Shown here: positions 1-7,700 of the stretch, piece after piece | How positions within the stretch are numbered: position 1 is the stretch's first letter | Layout: every line of letters begins with the position of its first letter | NCBI RefSeq assembly: GCF_042678385.1 | Contig: NZ_JBHUDY010000001.1 | Location: forward strand, 806,001-870,000 | Length of the DNA: 64,000 nucleotides | DNA from: Sphingomonas_B tabacisoli | Lineage (GTDB): Bacteria; Pseudomonadota; Alphaproteobacteria; Sphingomonadales; Sphingomonadaceae | Direction of reading: 5' to 3' | The notes under the pieces: model-generated | Told to the model about the DNA's origin: nothing | The model's database searches: none | The model's input: the letters and a program-made list of their open reading frames with translations, nothing else | Position numbers and translations under genes: made by a program

Positions 1-273
1 GAAATGAGCCGGGCAGCCCGCGGGATCGTCGATGCGCAGCGACACGATGTCGACGCCACCTTGCGCTTCATGGTCGATGATCGTCGCGACCATCGTGCCG
101 TGATCGTAGCGCGGCTGGAACGCCGGCCGACTTCCCGCCATATCGTATTCGCCGACCACGACGCCGGAAAGCGCTCCGGTGCGCGCGACGCCGCTGTCGA
201 TCACGGCGACCAGCGGCTTGGCAGAGGCGGAAACCGAGGCCGTCAAGGCCAGCAGGAACGGCAATAAGCGCAA
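1..273 (-). CDS. S8 (subtilisin-like) serine peptidase, N-terminal fragment cut by the window edge
   Basis: The minus-strand frame is open from a TTG at 273 to the left edge (91 codons). It begins with a hydrophobic signal-like segment (residues 1-18), so the product is probably exported. The aspartate motif VAVIDSG (Asp26) and the histidine motif DHGTMVA (His58) are in the order and spacing of S8 family peptidases; the catalytic serine would lie beyond the edge. A G-rich stretch at 281-288 is a plausible ribosome binding site for the TTG start. The gene is divergent from eda. Family assignment rests on these two motifs; substrate and full length are unknown. Confidence 0.72.
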   Translation of the reverse strand, partial: MRLLPFLLALTASVSASAKPLVAVIDSGVARTGALSGVVVGEYDMAGSRPAFQPRYDHGTMVATIIDHEAQGGVDIVSLRIDDPAGCPAHF

Positions 274-302
274 TCTAATCGACCCCCCGGTCGTAACAAA
301 CA

Positions 303-324
303 CGCGAATCCCCCCGGATTCGCG
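303..324. promoter_or_regulatory. Perfect inverted repeat in the divergent peptidase/eda promoter region
   Basis: CGCGAATCC and GGATTCGCG form a perfect 9-bp inverted repeat around four C residues. It lies in the 135-bp gap between the divergent S8 peptidase and eda genes, where an operator would be expected. No T-tract follows, so a terminator is unlikely. A regulatory role is inference from position and symmetry. Confidence 0.35.
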
Positions 325-408
325 ACACCAATATGTAAGCCGTTCCTACTTGGCGGAAGTGAAAATCACGCTAATCGCGACGAACCGATCGGCGCAGGAG
401 CAAGGCAT

Positions 409-1020
409 ATGGACGACATCGAAACGATCATGCGGACCGCGCCGGTGATCCCGGTGCTGGTGCTGGACGATCCCGAATCCGCGGTCGCGATCGGCACGGC
501 GCTGGTGAAGGGCGGGCTGCGGGTGCTCGAAGTGACACTCCGCACCCCACGCGCGCTGGAAGTCATGACGGCGATGACGAAAATTGATGGGGCGATCGTC
601 GGCGCCGGCACGGTGCTGGACGACGCGCAGCTCGATCAGGCGCTGGACGCCGGAGCGCGCTTCATCGTCAGCCCGGGCCTGACCAAGCGTCTCGCCCAGG
701 CCGCAAGCTCCCGCCGCGCCTGCTTCCTGCCCGGCGTGGCCAACGCGTCGGACATCATGCGCGGCCTCGATCTGGGCCTGAACCGGTTCAAATTCTTCCC
801 GGCCGAAGCGAGCGGCGGACTGAAGGCGCTTCGCGCGCTCGCCGGCCCGTTCGGCGACGTCCGCTTCTGCCCGACCGGCGGCATCACTTTGGAAACCGCC
901 CCCGAGTGGCTGGCCGAAAAAGCGGTGCTCTGCGTCGGAGGCTCGTGGCTCGTGAAGCCGGGCATGAGCACGGACGAGATCGAGGCGGCGGCGCGAAAGG
1001 CATCTGAGCTGCGCGCCTAG
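409..1020 (+). CDS. eda: 2-dehydro-3-deoxyphosphogluconate (KDPG) aldolase
   Basis: A 203-residue class I aldolase of the KDPG/KHG family, which splits KDPG into pyruvate and glyceraldehyde 3-phosphate in the Entner-Doudoroff pathway. The Schiff-base lysine sits in FKFFPAE (Lys128). The catalytic glutamate and phosphate-side arginine are in LEVTLRTP (Glu41, Arg45). Length matches the family (about 200-215). No other Entner-Doudoroff gene is adjacent, so the enzyme could also serve a 2-keto-3-deoxy-galactonate or other hexuronate route. The ATG at 409 is the natural start, since the family begins 10-15 residues before the first strand. A palindromic repeat follows the stop by 9 bases. Confidence 0.9.
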   Translation: MDDIETIMRTAPVIPVLVLDDPESAVAIGTALVKGGLRVLEVTLRTPRALEVMTAMTKIDGAIVGAGTVLDDAQLDQALDAGARFIVSPGLTKRLAQAASSRRACFLPGVANASDIMRGLDLGLNRFKFFPAEASGGLKALRALAGPFGDVRFCPTGGITLETAPEWLAEKAVLCVGGSWLVKPGMSTDEIEAAARKASELRA

Positions 1021-1028
1021 CCCCCGCT

Positions 1029-1114
1029 CCGTTCGGCCTGAGCTTGTCGAAGGCCTCCCTTCTTTCTGAGCATCGGAGGGAAAAAATGGGCTTCGACAAG
1101 CTCAGCCCGATCGG
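1029..1114. repeat. Palindromic repeat, family A, copy 1
   Basis: Two inverted arms built on GAGCTTGTCGAAG and CTTCGACAAGCTC flank about 30 unrelated bases. Three related copies occur at 24502-24590, 41831-41925 and 62352-62443. This copy fills the gap between the convergent eda and prepilin peptidase genes and could end transcription from either side. Confidence 0.85.
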
Positions 1115-1117
1115 TGT

Positions 1118-1864
1118 TTAGGGCATTCCATTCTGAACAATCCACACCGGCCACGCCGCAACCGCCAGCAACGCGCCCAGCGGGATGCGCGTGACGGCGG
1201 TCACTTTCTCGCCGCGAAGCTGCGCCGTCACCACCGCGCCAATCCCGATCAGCCCCGCGATCAGCAGCACATAAGGCAGGGCCGCCCAGCCGAGCCACGC
1301 GGCGATCGCGCCGAACAATTTCGGGTCGCCACCGCCCAGCCCCTCGCGCTGGCGCATCGCGCGATAAAGGGCGCCGATCAGCCACAGGCTCGCAAACCCC
1401 AGCGCCAACCCGATCAGCCGCTCGTTGGGAAATGGCGGCAGCCCCGCCGCGCCGAGCGCGATCCCGAGCAGGGCGAGAAGGTACGTCACCCGATCCGGCA
1501 GCCAGAAATGCTCGACGTCGAGCAAGCCCAGCAGCAGCAGCAACCACCCGAACACCGCGCCTGCCACGCCCGCCGGCCCCGGCGCGACCGCGAGCGACAC
1601 AGCGCCGATCAGCGCCGCCGCAACTTCGATCGCTAGATGGCGCCGGTCGATCGCGGCGGCGCATCCCGCACACCGCCCGCGCTGGACGAGGAAGGAGGCG
1701 ATCGGCACCAGTTCCAGCAGCCCAAGCCTCTTGCCGCAGCGGTCGCAGGCCGAGCGCCCGCGCGTCGCCTGCCGCCCGGCCGGCCAGCGAATGGCGGCCG
1801 TCGCCAGGAAACTGCCCACGATCGCGCCGAGGATGAAACCGGCCGCCGCCCACCCCATAATCAT
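1118..1864 (-). CDS. Prepilin peptidase (A24 family), PilD/GspO-like
   Basis: A polytopic inner-membrane aspartic peptidase that cleaves, and in most members N-methylates, type IV prepilins and type II secretion pseudopilins. Visible marks are the GSF motif after the first membrane segment, two cysteine pairs (CDRC and CAGC, a zinc-binding cytoplasmic loop), the first catalytic Asp in LLDVEHFWLPD, and the second in GGGDPKLFG, a variant of the GxGD motif. About seven membrane segments are visible. I chose the ATG at 1864; a GTG at 1873 and an ATG at 1858 are in frame. No pilin or secretion genes are nearby, so its substrate is not shown. Confidence 0.87.
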   Translation of the reverse strand: MIMGWAAAGFILGAIVGSFLATAAIRWPAGRQATRGRSACDRCGKRLGLLELVPIASFLVQRGRCAGCAAAIDRRHLAIEVAAALIGAVSLAVAPGPAGVAGAVFGWLLLLLGLLDVEHFWLPDRVTYLLALLGIALGAAGLPPFPNERLIGLALGFASLWLIGALYRAMRQREGLGGGDPKLFGAIAAWLGWAALPYVLLIAGLIGIGAVVTAQLRGEKVTAVTRIPLGALLAVAAWPVWIVQNGMP

Positions 1865-1876
1865 CCCTGACACCTA

Positions 1877-1953
1877 CCCGTCCATGCCGAGCGAAGTCGA
1901 GGCACGCACATTGTGAGTACAGAGCGTCCCTCGACTTCGCTCGGGATGGACGG
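1877..1953. repeat. Palindromic repeat, family D
   Basis: GTCCATGCCGAGCGAAGTCG and its near-complement, with the shared core CGAGCGAAGTCGAGG / CCTCGACTTCGCTCGG, are separated by about 20 bases. It lies between the divergent prepilin peptidase and thiolase genes. This is the only copy of this family I noticed in the window. Confidence 0.75.
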
Positions 1954-1990
1954 TTATGGGGCTCGCGCACAGATTCACTCAGAGGTTCCA

Positions 1991-3178
1991 ATGGCCACCG
2001 ATCCCGTCGTCATCCTGTCCTATGCCCGCACCCCGATGGGGTCTTTCCAGGGTAGCCTCGCCGGCGCGTCCGCGACCGATCTCGGCGCGACTGCGGTGAA
2101 GGCCGCGGTAGAGCGGGCGGGCGTCGAAGTCGCGGATGTCGAGCGCATCTATATGGGCTGCGTGCTCCCCGCAGGGCTCGGCCAGGCGCCGGCGCGTCAG
2201 GCGGCGCTGAAGGCTGGACTGCCCAAGTCGGTCGAGGCGACGACGGTCAACAAGATGTGCGGCTCCGGCATGCAGGCGGCGATCATGGGCGCCGAAGCGC
2301 TCGCCGCCGGCTCGGTCGACCTGCTGGTCGCGGGCGGCATGGAGAGCATGACCAACGCGCCCTATCTGCTGCAGAAGCACCGCGGCGGCGCGCGCATCGG
2401 TCACGACAAGATTTTCGACCATATGTTCCTCGACGGCCTCGAGGACGCCTATGAGCCCGGCCGTGCGATGGGCAGCTTCGCCGAGGAAACTGCCGGCGAA
2501 TATCAGTTCACTCGCGCCAATCAGGACGATTACGCAATCGCCTCGCTCACCCGCGCCCAGGCCGCCCAGACCAGCGGCGGCTTCGACCGCGAGATCGTCG
2601 CCGTCGAGGTGAAGGGCCGCAAAGGCGTCGAGACGATCGACAAGGACGAGCAGCCGCTGAAGGGCGACGCCTCCAAGATCCCTTCGCTGAAGCCCGCCTT
2701 CGCCAAGGACGGCACGATCACTGCCGCCAACGCTTCCTCGATCTCGGACGGCGCCGCCGCGCTGGTGATGACCCGCGAAAGCGTCGCCGCGTCGAAGGGG
2801 TTGAAGGCCGTCGCCCGCATCGTAGCCACTGCCGCCCATGCGCACGAGCCGGCGAAGTTCACCACCGCGCCCGTCAACGCGGTGAAGAAGGTGCTCGCCA
2901 AGGCCGGCTGGTCGGCCGAGGATGTCGACCTGTTCGAGGTCAACGAAGCCTTTGCCTGCGTCGCGATGATCGCGATGCGCGATCTCGGCATCGCGCATGA
3001 GAAAGTGAACGTGAACGGCGGCGCCACCGCGCTCGGCCATCCGATCGGCGCCTCGGGCGCGCGCATCATGGCGACCCTGATCGCGGCGCTGCAGAATCGC
3101 GGCCTCAAGCGCGGCGTCGCTTCGCTCTGCATCGGCGGCGGCGAAGCGACCGCCGTCGCGGTGGAACTGATCGACTAA
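1991..3178 (+). CDS. Acetyl-CoA C-acetyltransferase (thiolase II)
   Basis: A 395-residue thiolase that condenses two acetyl-CoA to acetoacetyl-CoA or runs in reverse, in short-chain fatty acid or polyhydroxybutyrate metabolism. It has the nucleophile cysteine in NKMCGSGMQA, the GGATALGHPIGASG histidine signature, and the C-terminal CIGGGEATA cysteine motif. I start it at the ATG at 1991, preceded by AGAGG, because the frame farther upstream runs back through the family D palindrome and does not look like thiolase. The next gene begins 2 bases after the stop, so the two are probably co-transcribed. AtoB and PhaA types cannot be separated from sequence alone. Confidence 0.93.
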   Translation: MATDPVVILSYARTPMGSFQGSLAGASATDLGATAVKAAVERAGVEVADVERIYMGCVLPAGLGQAPARQAALKAGLPKSVEATTVNKMCGSGMQAAIMGAEALAAGSVDLLVAGGMESMTNAPYLLQKHRGGARIGHDKIFDHMFLDGLEDAYEPGRAMGSFAEETAGEYQFTRANQDDYAIASLTRAQAAQTSGGFDREIVAVEVKGRKGVETIDKDEQPLKGDASKIPSLKPAFAKDGTITAANASSISDGAAALVMTRESVAASKGLKAVARIVATAAHAHEPAKFTTAPVNAVKKVLAKAGWSAEDVDLFEVNEAFACVAMIAMRDLGIAHEKVNVNGGATALGHPIGASGARIMATLIAALQNRGLKRGVASLCIGGGEATAVAVELID

Positions 3179-3180
3179 GG

Positions 3181-3699
3181 ATGGCCGGTGCCGAAACGCT
3201 GAGCGGCGCGCTGCCGTCCGAAGTCGAGGCGCTGGCGATCCGGGTGCTCGAGACCGCATGTGAAAAGGAACTCAAGCTCGCCACGGCCGAAAGCTGCACC
3301 GGCGGCCTGATCGGCTCGCTGCTGACCGACGTCGACGGTATGGGCCACGCGTTCGAGCGCGGCTTCATCGTCTATAGCGAGGAAGCCAAGGCCGGCATGC
3401 TCGGCTTCGATCGGGCGCTGATCGACACCCACGGCGCGGTCAGCAAGGAAGTCGCACTCGCGATGGCCGACGGCGCGCTGGCGCATAGCCGCGCCGACGT
3501 GGTCGTGTCGGTCACCGGATTTGCGGGCTCTGCCGGCCCGGACGACGAACCCGGCCTCGTCCATTTCGGCTGCGCCCGCCGCGGCCGGCCGAGCTTCCAC
3601 CGCGAAGAGCATTTCGGCTCCGTGGGACGCGGCAAGGTGCGCGAGCAATCGACCCGCGTCGCGCTCGAAATGATGCTCGAAGCGATCGGCGGCGCCTGA
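3181..3699 (+). CDS. CinA C-terminal-domain amidohydrolase (nicotinamide-nucleotide amidase type)
   Basis: A 172-residue stand-alone CinA C-terminal domain. Characterised members (PncC) deamidate nicotinamide mononucleotide to nicotinate mononucleotide in pyridine-nucleotide recycling. The signature AESCTGGLIGSLLT with its conserved serine and cysteine, then YSEEAKAGMLG and SVTGFAGSAGP, are in family order. The N-terminal CinA domain is absent, as in many proteobacteria. The gene starts 2 bases after the thiolase stop and ends 4 bases before the RNB nuclease gene, so a three-gene operon is likely. Activity on NMN is known for the family, not shown here. Confidence 0.88.
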   Translation: MAGAETLSGALPSEVEALAIRVLETACEKELKLATAESCTGGLIGSLLTDVDGMGHAFERGFIVYSEEAKAGMLGFDRALIDTHGAVSKEVALAMADGALAHSRADVVVSVTGFAGSAGPDDEPGLVHFGCARRGRPSFHREEHFGSVGRGKVREQSTRVALEMMLEAIGGA

Positions 3700-3703
3700 C
3701 GCA

Positions 3704-5095
3704 ATGGCGGTGAAGACGCTTGTCGATCCCGGCCACGCGCTGGGTCCCGGCTTGGCGGCGATCCGCGCCCAGTTCGAGGTGCCGGCGACCTTCCCGCCCG
3801 AGGTGCTGGCGGCAGCGGAGGACGCTGCTAAGCGCGCTCCCACTGCGCACGCCGACCGCACCGGCCGGCCGTTCGTCACCCTCGATCCCGCCAGCTCGAC
3901 CGATCTCGACCAGGCCTTCGCGATCGAGCGGGCAGGCGCCGACCTGCTGCTTCACTATGCGATCGCCGACGTCGCCTGGTTCGTCGACGATGGCGGCCCG
4001 ATCGACGCCGAGGCGTGGAAGCGGGGCGAGACGCAATATCTGCCCGACGGCAAGGCCAGTCTCTACCCGCCGATCTTGAGCGAACTCGCCGCCAGCCTGC
4101 TCCCCGACGGCCCGCGCCCGTCCGTCATCTTCACCGTGCGCGTGAACCCGGACGGCGCGGTCGTCCTCGACGGCGTCGAGCGCGCCGTGATCCGCAGCCG
4201 CGCCAAGCTCGCTTATGAAACGGTCACGCCCGCCGATCTGCCGACGGACTTTGCCGAGCTGTCGGACCGGGTGCAGGCCGCCGAGCGGCGCCGTGGCGCC
4301 GCGCGGGTCGACCCGCCGGAGCAGGAAGTCTCGCCCGTGGGCAACGACCGCTTCCGCCTGACGTTCCGTCCGCGCCTCGAATCGGAAGAACGCAACGCCG
4401 CACTGTCGCTCGCCACCAATATGGCGGTCGCGGCGGCGCTGCAGGCGCACGGCACCGGCCTGTTCCGGGTGATGGCGGAGCCGGACGCGCGCGCGGTCCA
4501 GCGGCTGCGCAACACCGCCCGCGCTTTCGGTCTCGACTGGCCCGCTTCGGCCACGCTCAAGGATTTCGAGCGCGGTCTCGATGCCGCCAACCCACGCGAC
4601 GTCGCCTTCATGTTCGCGGTCCGCCGCTCGGGGAACGGCGCCGGCTATGCGCCCTACCGGGAGGGCTTCGTGCCCTGGCATTCGGCGGTCGCCGCGACCT
4701 ATGCCCATGCGACCGCGCCGCTCCGCCGGCTCGCCGACCGCTATGTGATCCGCGCCGCGCTCGCCGTCGCCAATGGCCAAGCCGTGCCGCCCGCCGTCAC
4801 CGACGCGTTCGAGCGATTGCCGGCCGTCATGGCCCGCGCCGACGCGATCGCCGGCCGGATCGAGCGCGCCGTGATCGACTATGCCGAAGCGGTGATGCTC
4901 CAGGACCATGTCGGCGAAGTGATGGCCGCGGTCGCGACCGACATCGACGAGCGCGGCGCCCGCATCCAGCTCCGCGACATGCCCGTCGTCGCCCGCGTCG
5001 ACGCCCACCATGTCGAGCCCGGCCAGACCCTCCAGGTCCGCCTGACTGCCGCCGACCCCGACCGCCGCACGATCACCTTCGCGCGCGTCAGCTAA
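3704..5095 (+). CDS. RNB-domain ribonuclease (RNase II family), short form
   Basis: A 463-residue 3'-5' exoribonuclease-like protein. The metal-binding segment DPASSTDLDQAF (residues 61-72) carries the conserved aspartates of the RNB active site. HYAIADVAWFV and HATAPLRRLADRY are further RNB signatures. A short S1-like segment seems to form the last 60 residues. It lacks the N-terminal cold-shock domains of full RNase II or RNase R (about 640-810 residues), so it is a compact variant common in alphaproteobacteria. The stop overlaps the convergent SH3 gene by 4 bases. Confidence 0.88.
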   Translation: MAVKTLVDPGHALGPGLAAIRAQFEVPATFPPEVLAAAEDAAKRAPTAHADRTGRPFVTLDPASSTDLDQAFAIERAGADLLLHYAIADVAWFVDDGGPIDAEAWKRGETQYLPDGKASLYPPILSELAASLLPDGPRPSVIFTVRVNPDGAVVLDGVERAVIRSRAKLAYETVTPADLPTDFAELSDRVQAAERRRGAARVDPPEQEVSPVGNDRFRLTFRPRLESEERNAALSLATNMAVAAALQAHGTGLFRVMAEPDARAVQRLRNTARAFGLDWPASATLKDFERGLDAANPRDVAFMFAVRRSGNGAGYAPYREGFVPWHSAVAATYAHATAPLRRLADRYVIRAALAVANGQAVPPAVTDAFERLPAVMARADAIAGRIERAVIDYAEAVMLQDHVGEVMAAVATDIDERGARIQLRDMPVVARVDAHHVEPGQTLQVRLTAADPDRRTITFARVS

Positions 5096-5565
5096 CGGGC
5101 GACGGCCTCGTCCGAACCCACACCCCACAAATGGCTCGCCTCGATCCAGCCGCGGCGGCCTTTCACGTCGAAATCGCACCAGCCGCTGGAGCAGCTTCTG
5201 AGCTTGCCGACCACGCCCGCTTCGGCGCGCCAGACGATCGGGGCGTTCGCGTCCGGCTTGGCGCGCATCGGCTGCACGCCGCCCGTGACCATGCCGGTCC
5301 GCTCGTCGGTCAGCATGTTCGCCTGCATCCAGCCCTGCGCACCGTCGGGGTCCTCGATCTTGCGCCAGGACGGGAAGATCGCGATCACTTTCACCGGCAA
5401 TCCGGCGCGCTGATACTGCCACACTGCCGGGAAATTGCGGCCCGGCCCGGTGCGGATGCGCGCCTGGCTCGGCACGATCGACGCCCAGTAAGGCGGCTTC
5501 TTGTCCTGGGCCGGCGCTTCGGTGGCGATCAGCAAGGCGAGGGCGGCGAGAAGGGCAGTGCGCAT
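5092..5565 (-). CDS. Exported SH3-like domain protein
   Basis: About 157 residues starting with a clear signal peptide (MRTALLAALALLIATEAPAQ). Two bacterial SH3-like segments follow: the first with ARIRTGPGRNFPAVWQY (the typical R-x-GP start), the second near VVGKLRSCSSGWCDF and RRGWIEASHLWG. Such domains usually bind peptidoglycan peptides or other wall components in the periplasm. I start at the ATG at 5565 because it begins the signal peptide; a longer in-frame start at 5622 would add 19 polar residues ahead of it. Function is not known beyond the fold. Confidence 0.85.
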   Translation of the reverse strand: MRTALLAALALLIATEAPAQDKKPPYWASIVPSQARIRTGPGRNFPAVWQYQRAGLPVKVIAIFPSWRKIEDPDGAQGWMQANMLTDERTGMVTGGVQPMRAKPDANAPIVWRAEAGVVGKLRSCSSGWCDFDVKGRRGWIEASHLWGVGSDEAVAR

Positions 5566-5642
5566 CGCCTCTGATTGCCCCAGCGCGATTCGCGCATCAA
5601 GGCGCGCTTGACGCCTGTCCACAGCCTTGCCTAGCTCAGCGC

Positions 5643-6611
5643 ATGCCTATCGCGCGCCCCCGCGTCGTCGTTACCCGCAAGCTTCCCGACATGGTGGAAG
5701 CGCGCATGCGCGAGCTGTTCGACGTAGAATTCGCCGTCGGTCCCGCGCTCGCCGCCGCCATCGCCGATGCTGACGTGCTGGTGCCGACCATCGTCGATAC
5801 GATCGACGCGGACCTGATCGCGCGCGCCGGCCCGCGGCTGAAGCTGATCGCGAACTTCGGTGCCGGCGTCGATCATATCGACCTGAAAGCGGCGCGCGCC
5901 CGCGGCATCATCGTCACCAACACGCCGGGCGTCCTGACCGAAGACGCTGCCGACATGGCGATGGCGCTGATCCTCGCCGTCCCCCGCCGTTTGTCCGAAG
6001 GCGAGCGGCAGGTGCGCTCAGGCGCATGGAGCGGCTGGGGTCCGACGACGATGCTCGGCCGCCGTGTCAACGGCAAGGCGCTGGGCATTCTCGGCATGGG
6101 CCGCATCGGCCAGGCGATCGCGATGCGGGCGCGGGGCTTCGGCCTGCGCATCCACTATCACAACCGCCGCCGCCTGCCGCATGTGGTCGAGCGCGCCGTC
6201 GATGCCGTCTGGCACGAAGATCTCGACGACATGTTGACCGAGATCGACATCCTCTCCGTCAACTGCCCGCACAACGCCTCGACCCATCATCTGATCGACG
6301 CCGGCCGGCTCGAGCTGCTGGGCGCCGGTGGCTATCTCATCAACATCGCGCGCGGCGAAATCGTCGACGAGCCGGCCTTGGTCGATGCGCTGGAACGCGG
6401 CACGATCGCCGGCGCCGGCCTCGACGTTTTCGAGCATGAGCCCGCGGTCGATCCCCGCCTGCTCGCGCTCGATAATGTCGTGCTGCTGCCGCACATGGCC
6501 TCGGCGACGATCGAGGCGCGGCAGGCGACCGGCGAGAAAGTCATCGCCAACATCCGCATGTGGGCCGACGGCCACCGCCCGCCCGACCAGGTTCTTGAGG
6601 GCTGGGCATGA
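5643..6611 (+). CDS. D-isomer 2-hydroxyacid dehydrogenase (glyoxylate/hydroxypyruvate reductase type)
   Basis: A 322-residue NAD(P)-dependent oxidoreductase. The Rossmann motif GMGRIG is at residues 151-156. The catalytic trio is Arg237 in NIARGE, Glu266 in DVFEHEP, and His284 in LLPHMAS. NFGAGVDHID is the family signature of the substrate domain. Similarity in layout is strongest to glyoxylate and hydroxypyruvate reductases (GyaR-like), but the exact substrate cannot be read from sequence. Its last four bases overlap the start of the GFA gene (ATGA), so at least this gene and the three downstream genes appear to form one transcript. Confidence 0.9.
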   Translation: MPIARPRVVVTRKLPDMVEARMRELFDVEFAVGPALAAAIADADVLVPTIVDTIDADLIARAGPRLKLIANFGAGVDHIDLKAARARGIIVTNTPGVLTEDAADMAMALILAVPRRLSEGERQVRSGAWSGWGPTTMLGRRVNGKALGILGMGRIGQAIAMRARGFGLRIHYHNRRRLPHVVERAVDAVWHEDLDDMLTEIDILSVNCPHNASTHHLIDAGRLELLGAGGYLINIARGEIVDEPALVDALERGTIAGAGLDVFEHEPAVDPRLLALDNVVLLPHMASATIEARQATGEKVIANIRMWADGHRPPDQVLEGWA

Positions 6612-7009
6612 ACGTCACCGGCGGCTGCCATTGCGGCAACATCCGTTTCGAAGCGGAGGTCGATCCCGCCGCCGTCAGCATCTGCCATTGCACCGATTGC
6701 CAGCGCCTGAGCGGCAGCCCCTATCGCGCTTCGGTCCGCGCCTCCGCCGACAAGGTGCGCTTCAGTGGCAGCGAGCCGGCCGCCTATGTGAAGACCGCGG
6801 ACAGCGGCAATCGCCGCGTCCAGGCCTTTTGCACCCTTTGCGGCAGCCCGCTTTATGCGACCAGCGAGACGGACCGCAGCACGCTCAACCTCCGTCTCGG
6901 CGCGATCGACCAGCGCGCGGCGCTCGAACCGAAACGCCGCATCTGGCGCAAATCGGCGCTGCCCTGGTCCGAAGACGTGACCCACATTCCGGCCGCCGAG
7001 CGGGAGTAG
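6608..7009 (+). CDS. GFA (glutathione-dependent formaldehyde-activating type) zinc protein
   Basis: A 133-residue protein of the GFA/CENP-V fold. Zinc ligands are seen as C-H-C near the start (Cys7, Cys9), CHCTDC (Cys26, Cys28, Cys31), and a later CTLC pair. One founding member was proposed to speed glutathione adduct formation with formaldehyde; most homologues have no proven reaction, so the name should be read as a family name. Start and stop overlap or abut the neighbouring dehydrogenase and dienelactone hydrolase genes, which suggests shared expression in small-molecule detoxification. Confidence 0.88.
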   Translation: MNVTGGCHCGNIRFEAEVDPAAVSICHCTDCQRLSGSPYRASVRASADKVRFSGSEPAAYVKTADSGNRRVQAFCTLCGSPLYATSETDRSTLNLRLGAIDQRAALEPKRRIWRKSALPWSEDVTHIPAAERE

Positions 7010-7013
7010 AGCA

Positions 7014-7700
7014 ATGGACCTGCGGCCGATCCCCTACGACTGCGAAGGCCAAAGCCTGACCGGCTGGCTGGCCGACGGCGGCGGCCCCGGCGTGCTGGTC
7101 GTCCATCAGGGCATGGGCATCACCGATCACAGCAAGGACGCGGCCGCCACGCTCGCGGAGAATGGCTACACCGCATTCGCGCTCGATATGTATGGCGCGA
7201 CCGCGACATCGGTCGAGCAGGCGACCGGCCTGATGGGCGCGTTGATGGGCGACGCCACGCTCCTTCGCCGCCGCGCCCGCGCCGGCCTCGACCAGCTCGC
7301 GGCGCTCAAGAACGGCCCCCACGCAGTGCTCGGCTTCTGCTTCGGCGGCATCGTCGCGCTCGAAATGCTGCGGGACAAGGCGCCGCTCGCCTGCGCCATC
7401 GCCTGCCACCCAAGCTTCAAGAAGCCTGAAGGCTCGACCGGCCTGCCCGCTGGCAAAGTGCTGATGATGATCGGCGATCAGGACCCGATCATTCCGGCGG
7501 AGGACCGCGACGCCTTCCGCGCCGAGATGGACGAGGCCGGCGCCGACTGGCAGCTCCACGTCTTCGGCGGCGCCGGCCACAGCTTCACCGATCCCGCCGT
7601 CGATCGGCTGAACTATCCCGGCTTCCGCTACGACGCGAAGGCGAACGCCCGTGCGTGGGGGATGACGCTGGCGATGCTGAAGGAAAGCCTTGCCGGCTGA
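7014..7700 (+). CDS. Dienelactone hydrolase family protein
   Basis: A 228-residue alpha/beta hydrolase. The nucleophile is a cysteine in GFCFGGIVAL (Cys109), the acid is probably Asp157 in GDQDPII, and the base is His189 in GAGHSFTD, the Cys-Asp-His triad of dienelactone hydrolases. It starts 4 bases after the GFA gene and its 3' end overlaps the TPR-sulfotransferase gene by 11 bases. Family members open lactone or ester bonds, including those from chloroaromatic breakdown, but many act on other esters, so the substrate is open. Confidence 0.9.
   Translation: MDLRPIPYDCEGQSLTGWLADGGGPGVLVVHQGMGITDHSKDAAATLAENGYTAFALDMYGATATSVEQATGLMGALMGDATLLRRRARAGLDQLAALKNGPHAVLGFCFGGIVALEMLRDKAPLACAIACHPSFKKPEGSTGLPAGKVLMMIGDQDPIIPAEDRDAFRAEMDEAGADWQLHVFGGAGHSFTDPAVDRLNYPGFRYDAKANARAWGMTLAMLKESLAG

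Noticed and set aside
1913..1990. Longer thiolase start upstream of 1991
   Set aside because: The extra 26 codons run through a palindromic repeat and lie before the ribosome site AGAGG that precedes ATG 1991.
3512..5422. A 636-codon minus-strand open frame across the RNB gene
   Set aside because: It spans two real genes on the opposite or same strand in another phase and shows no domain.
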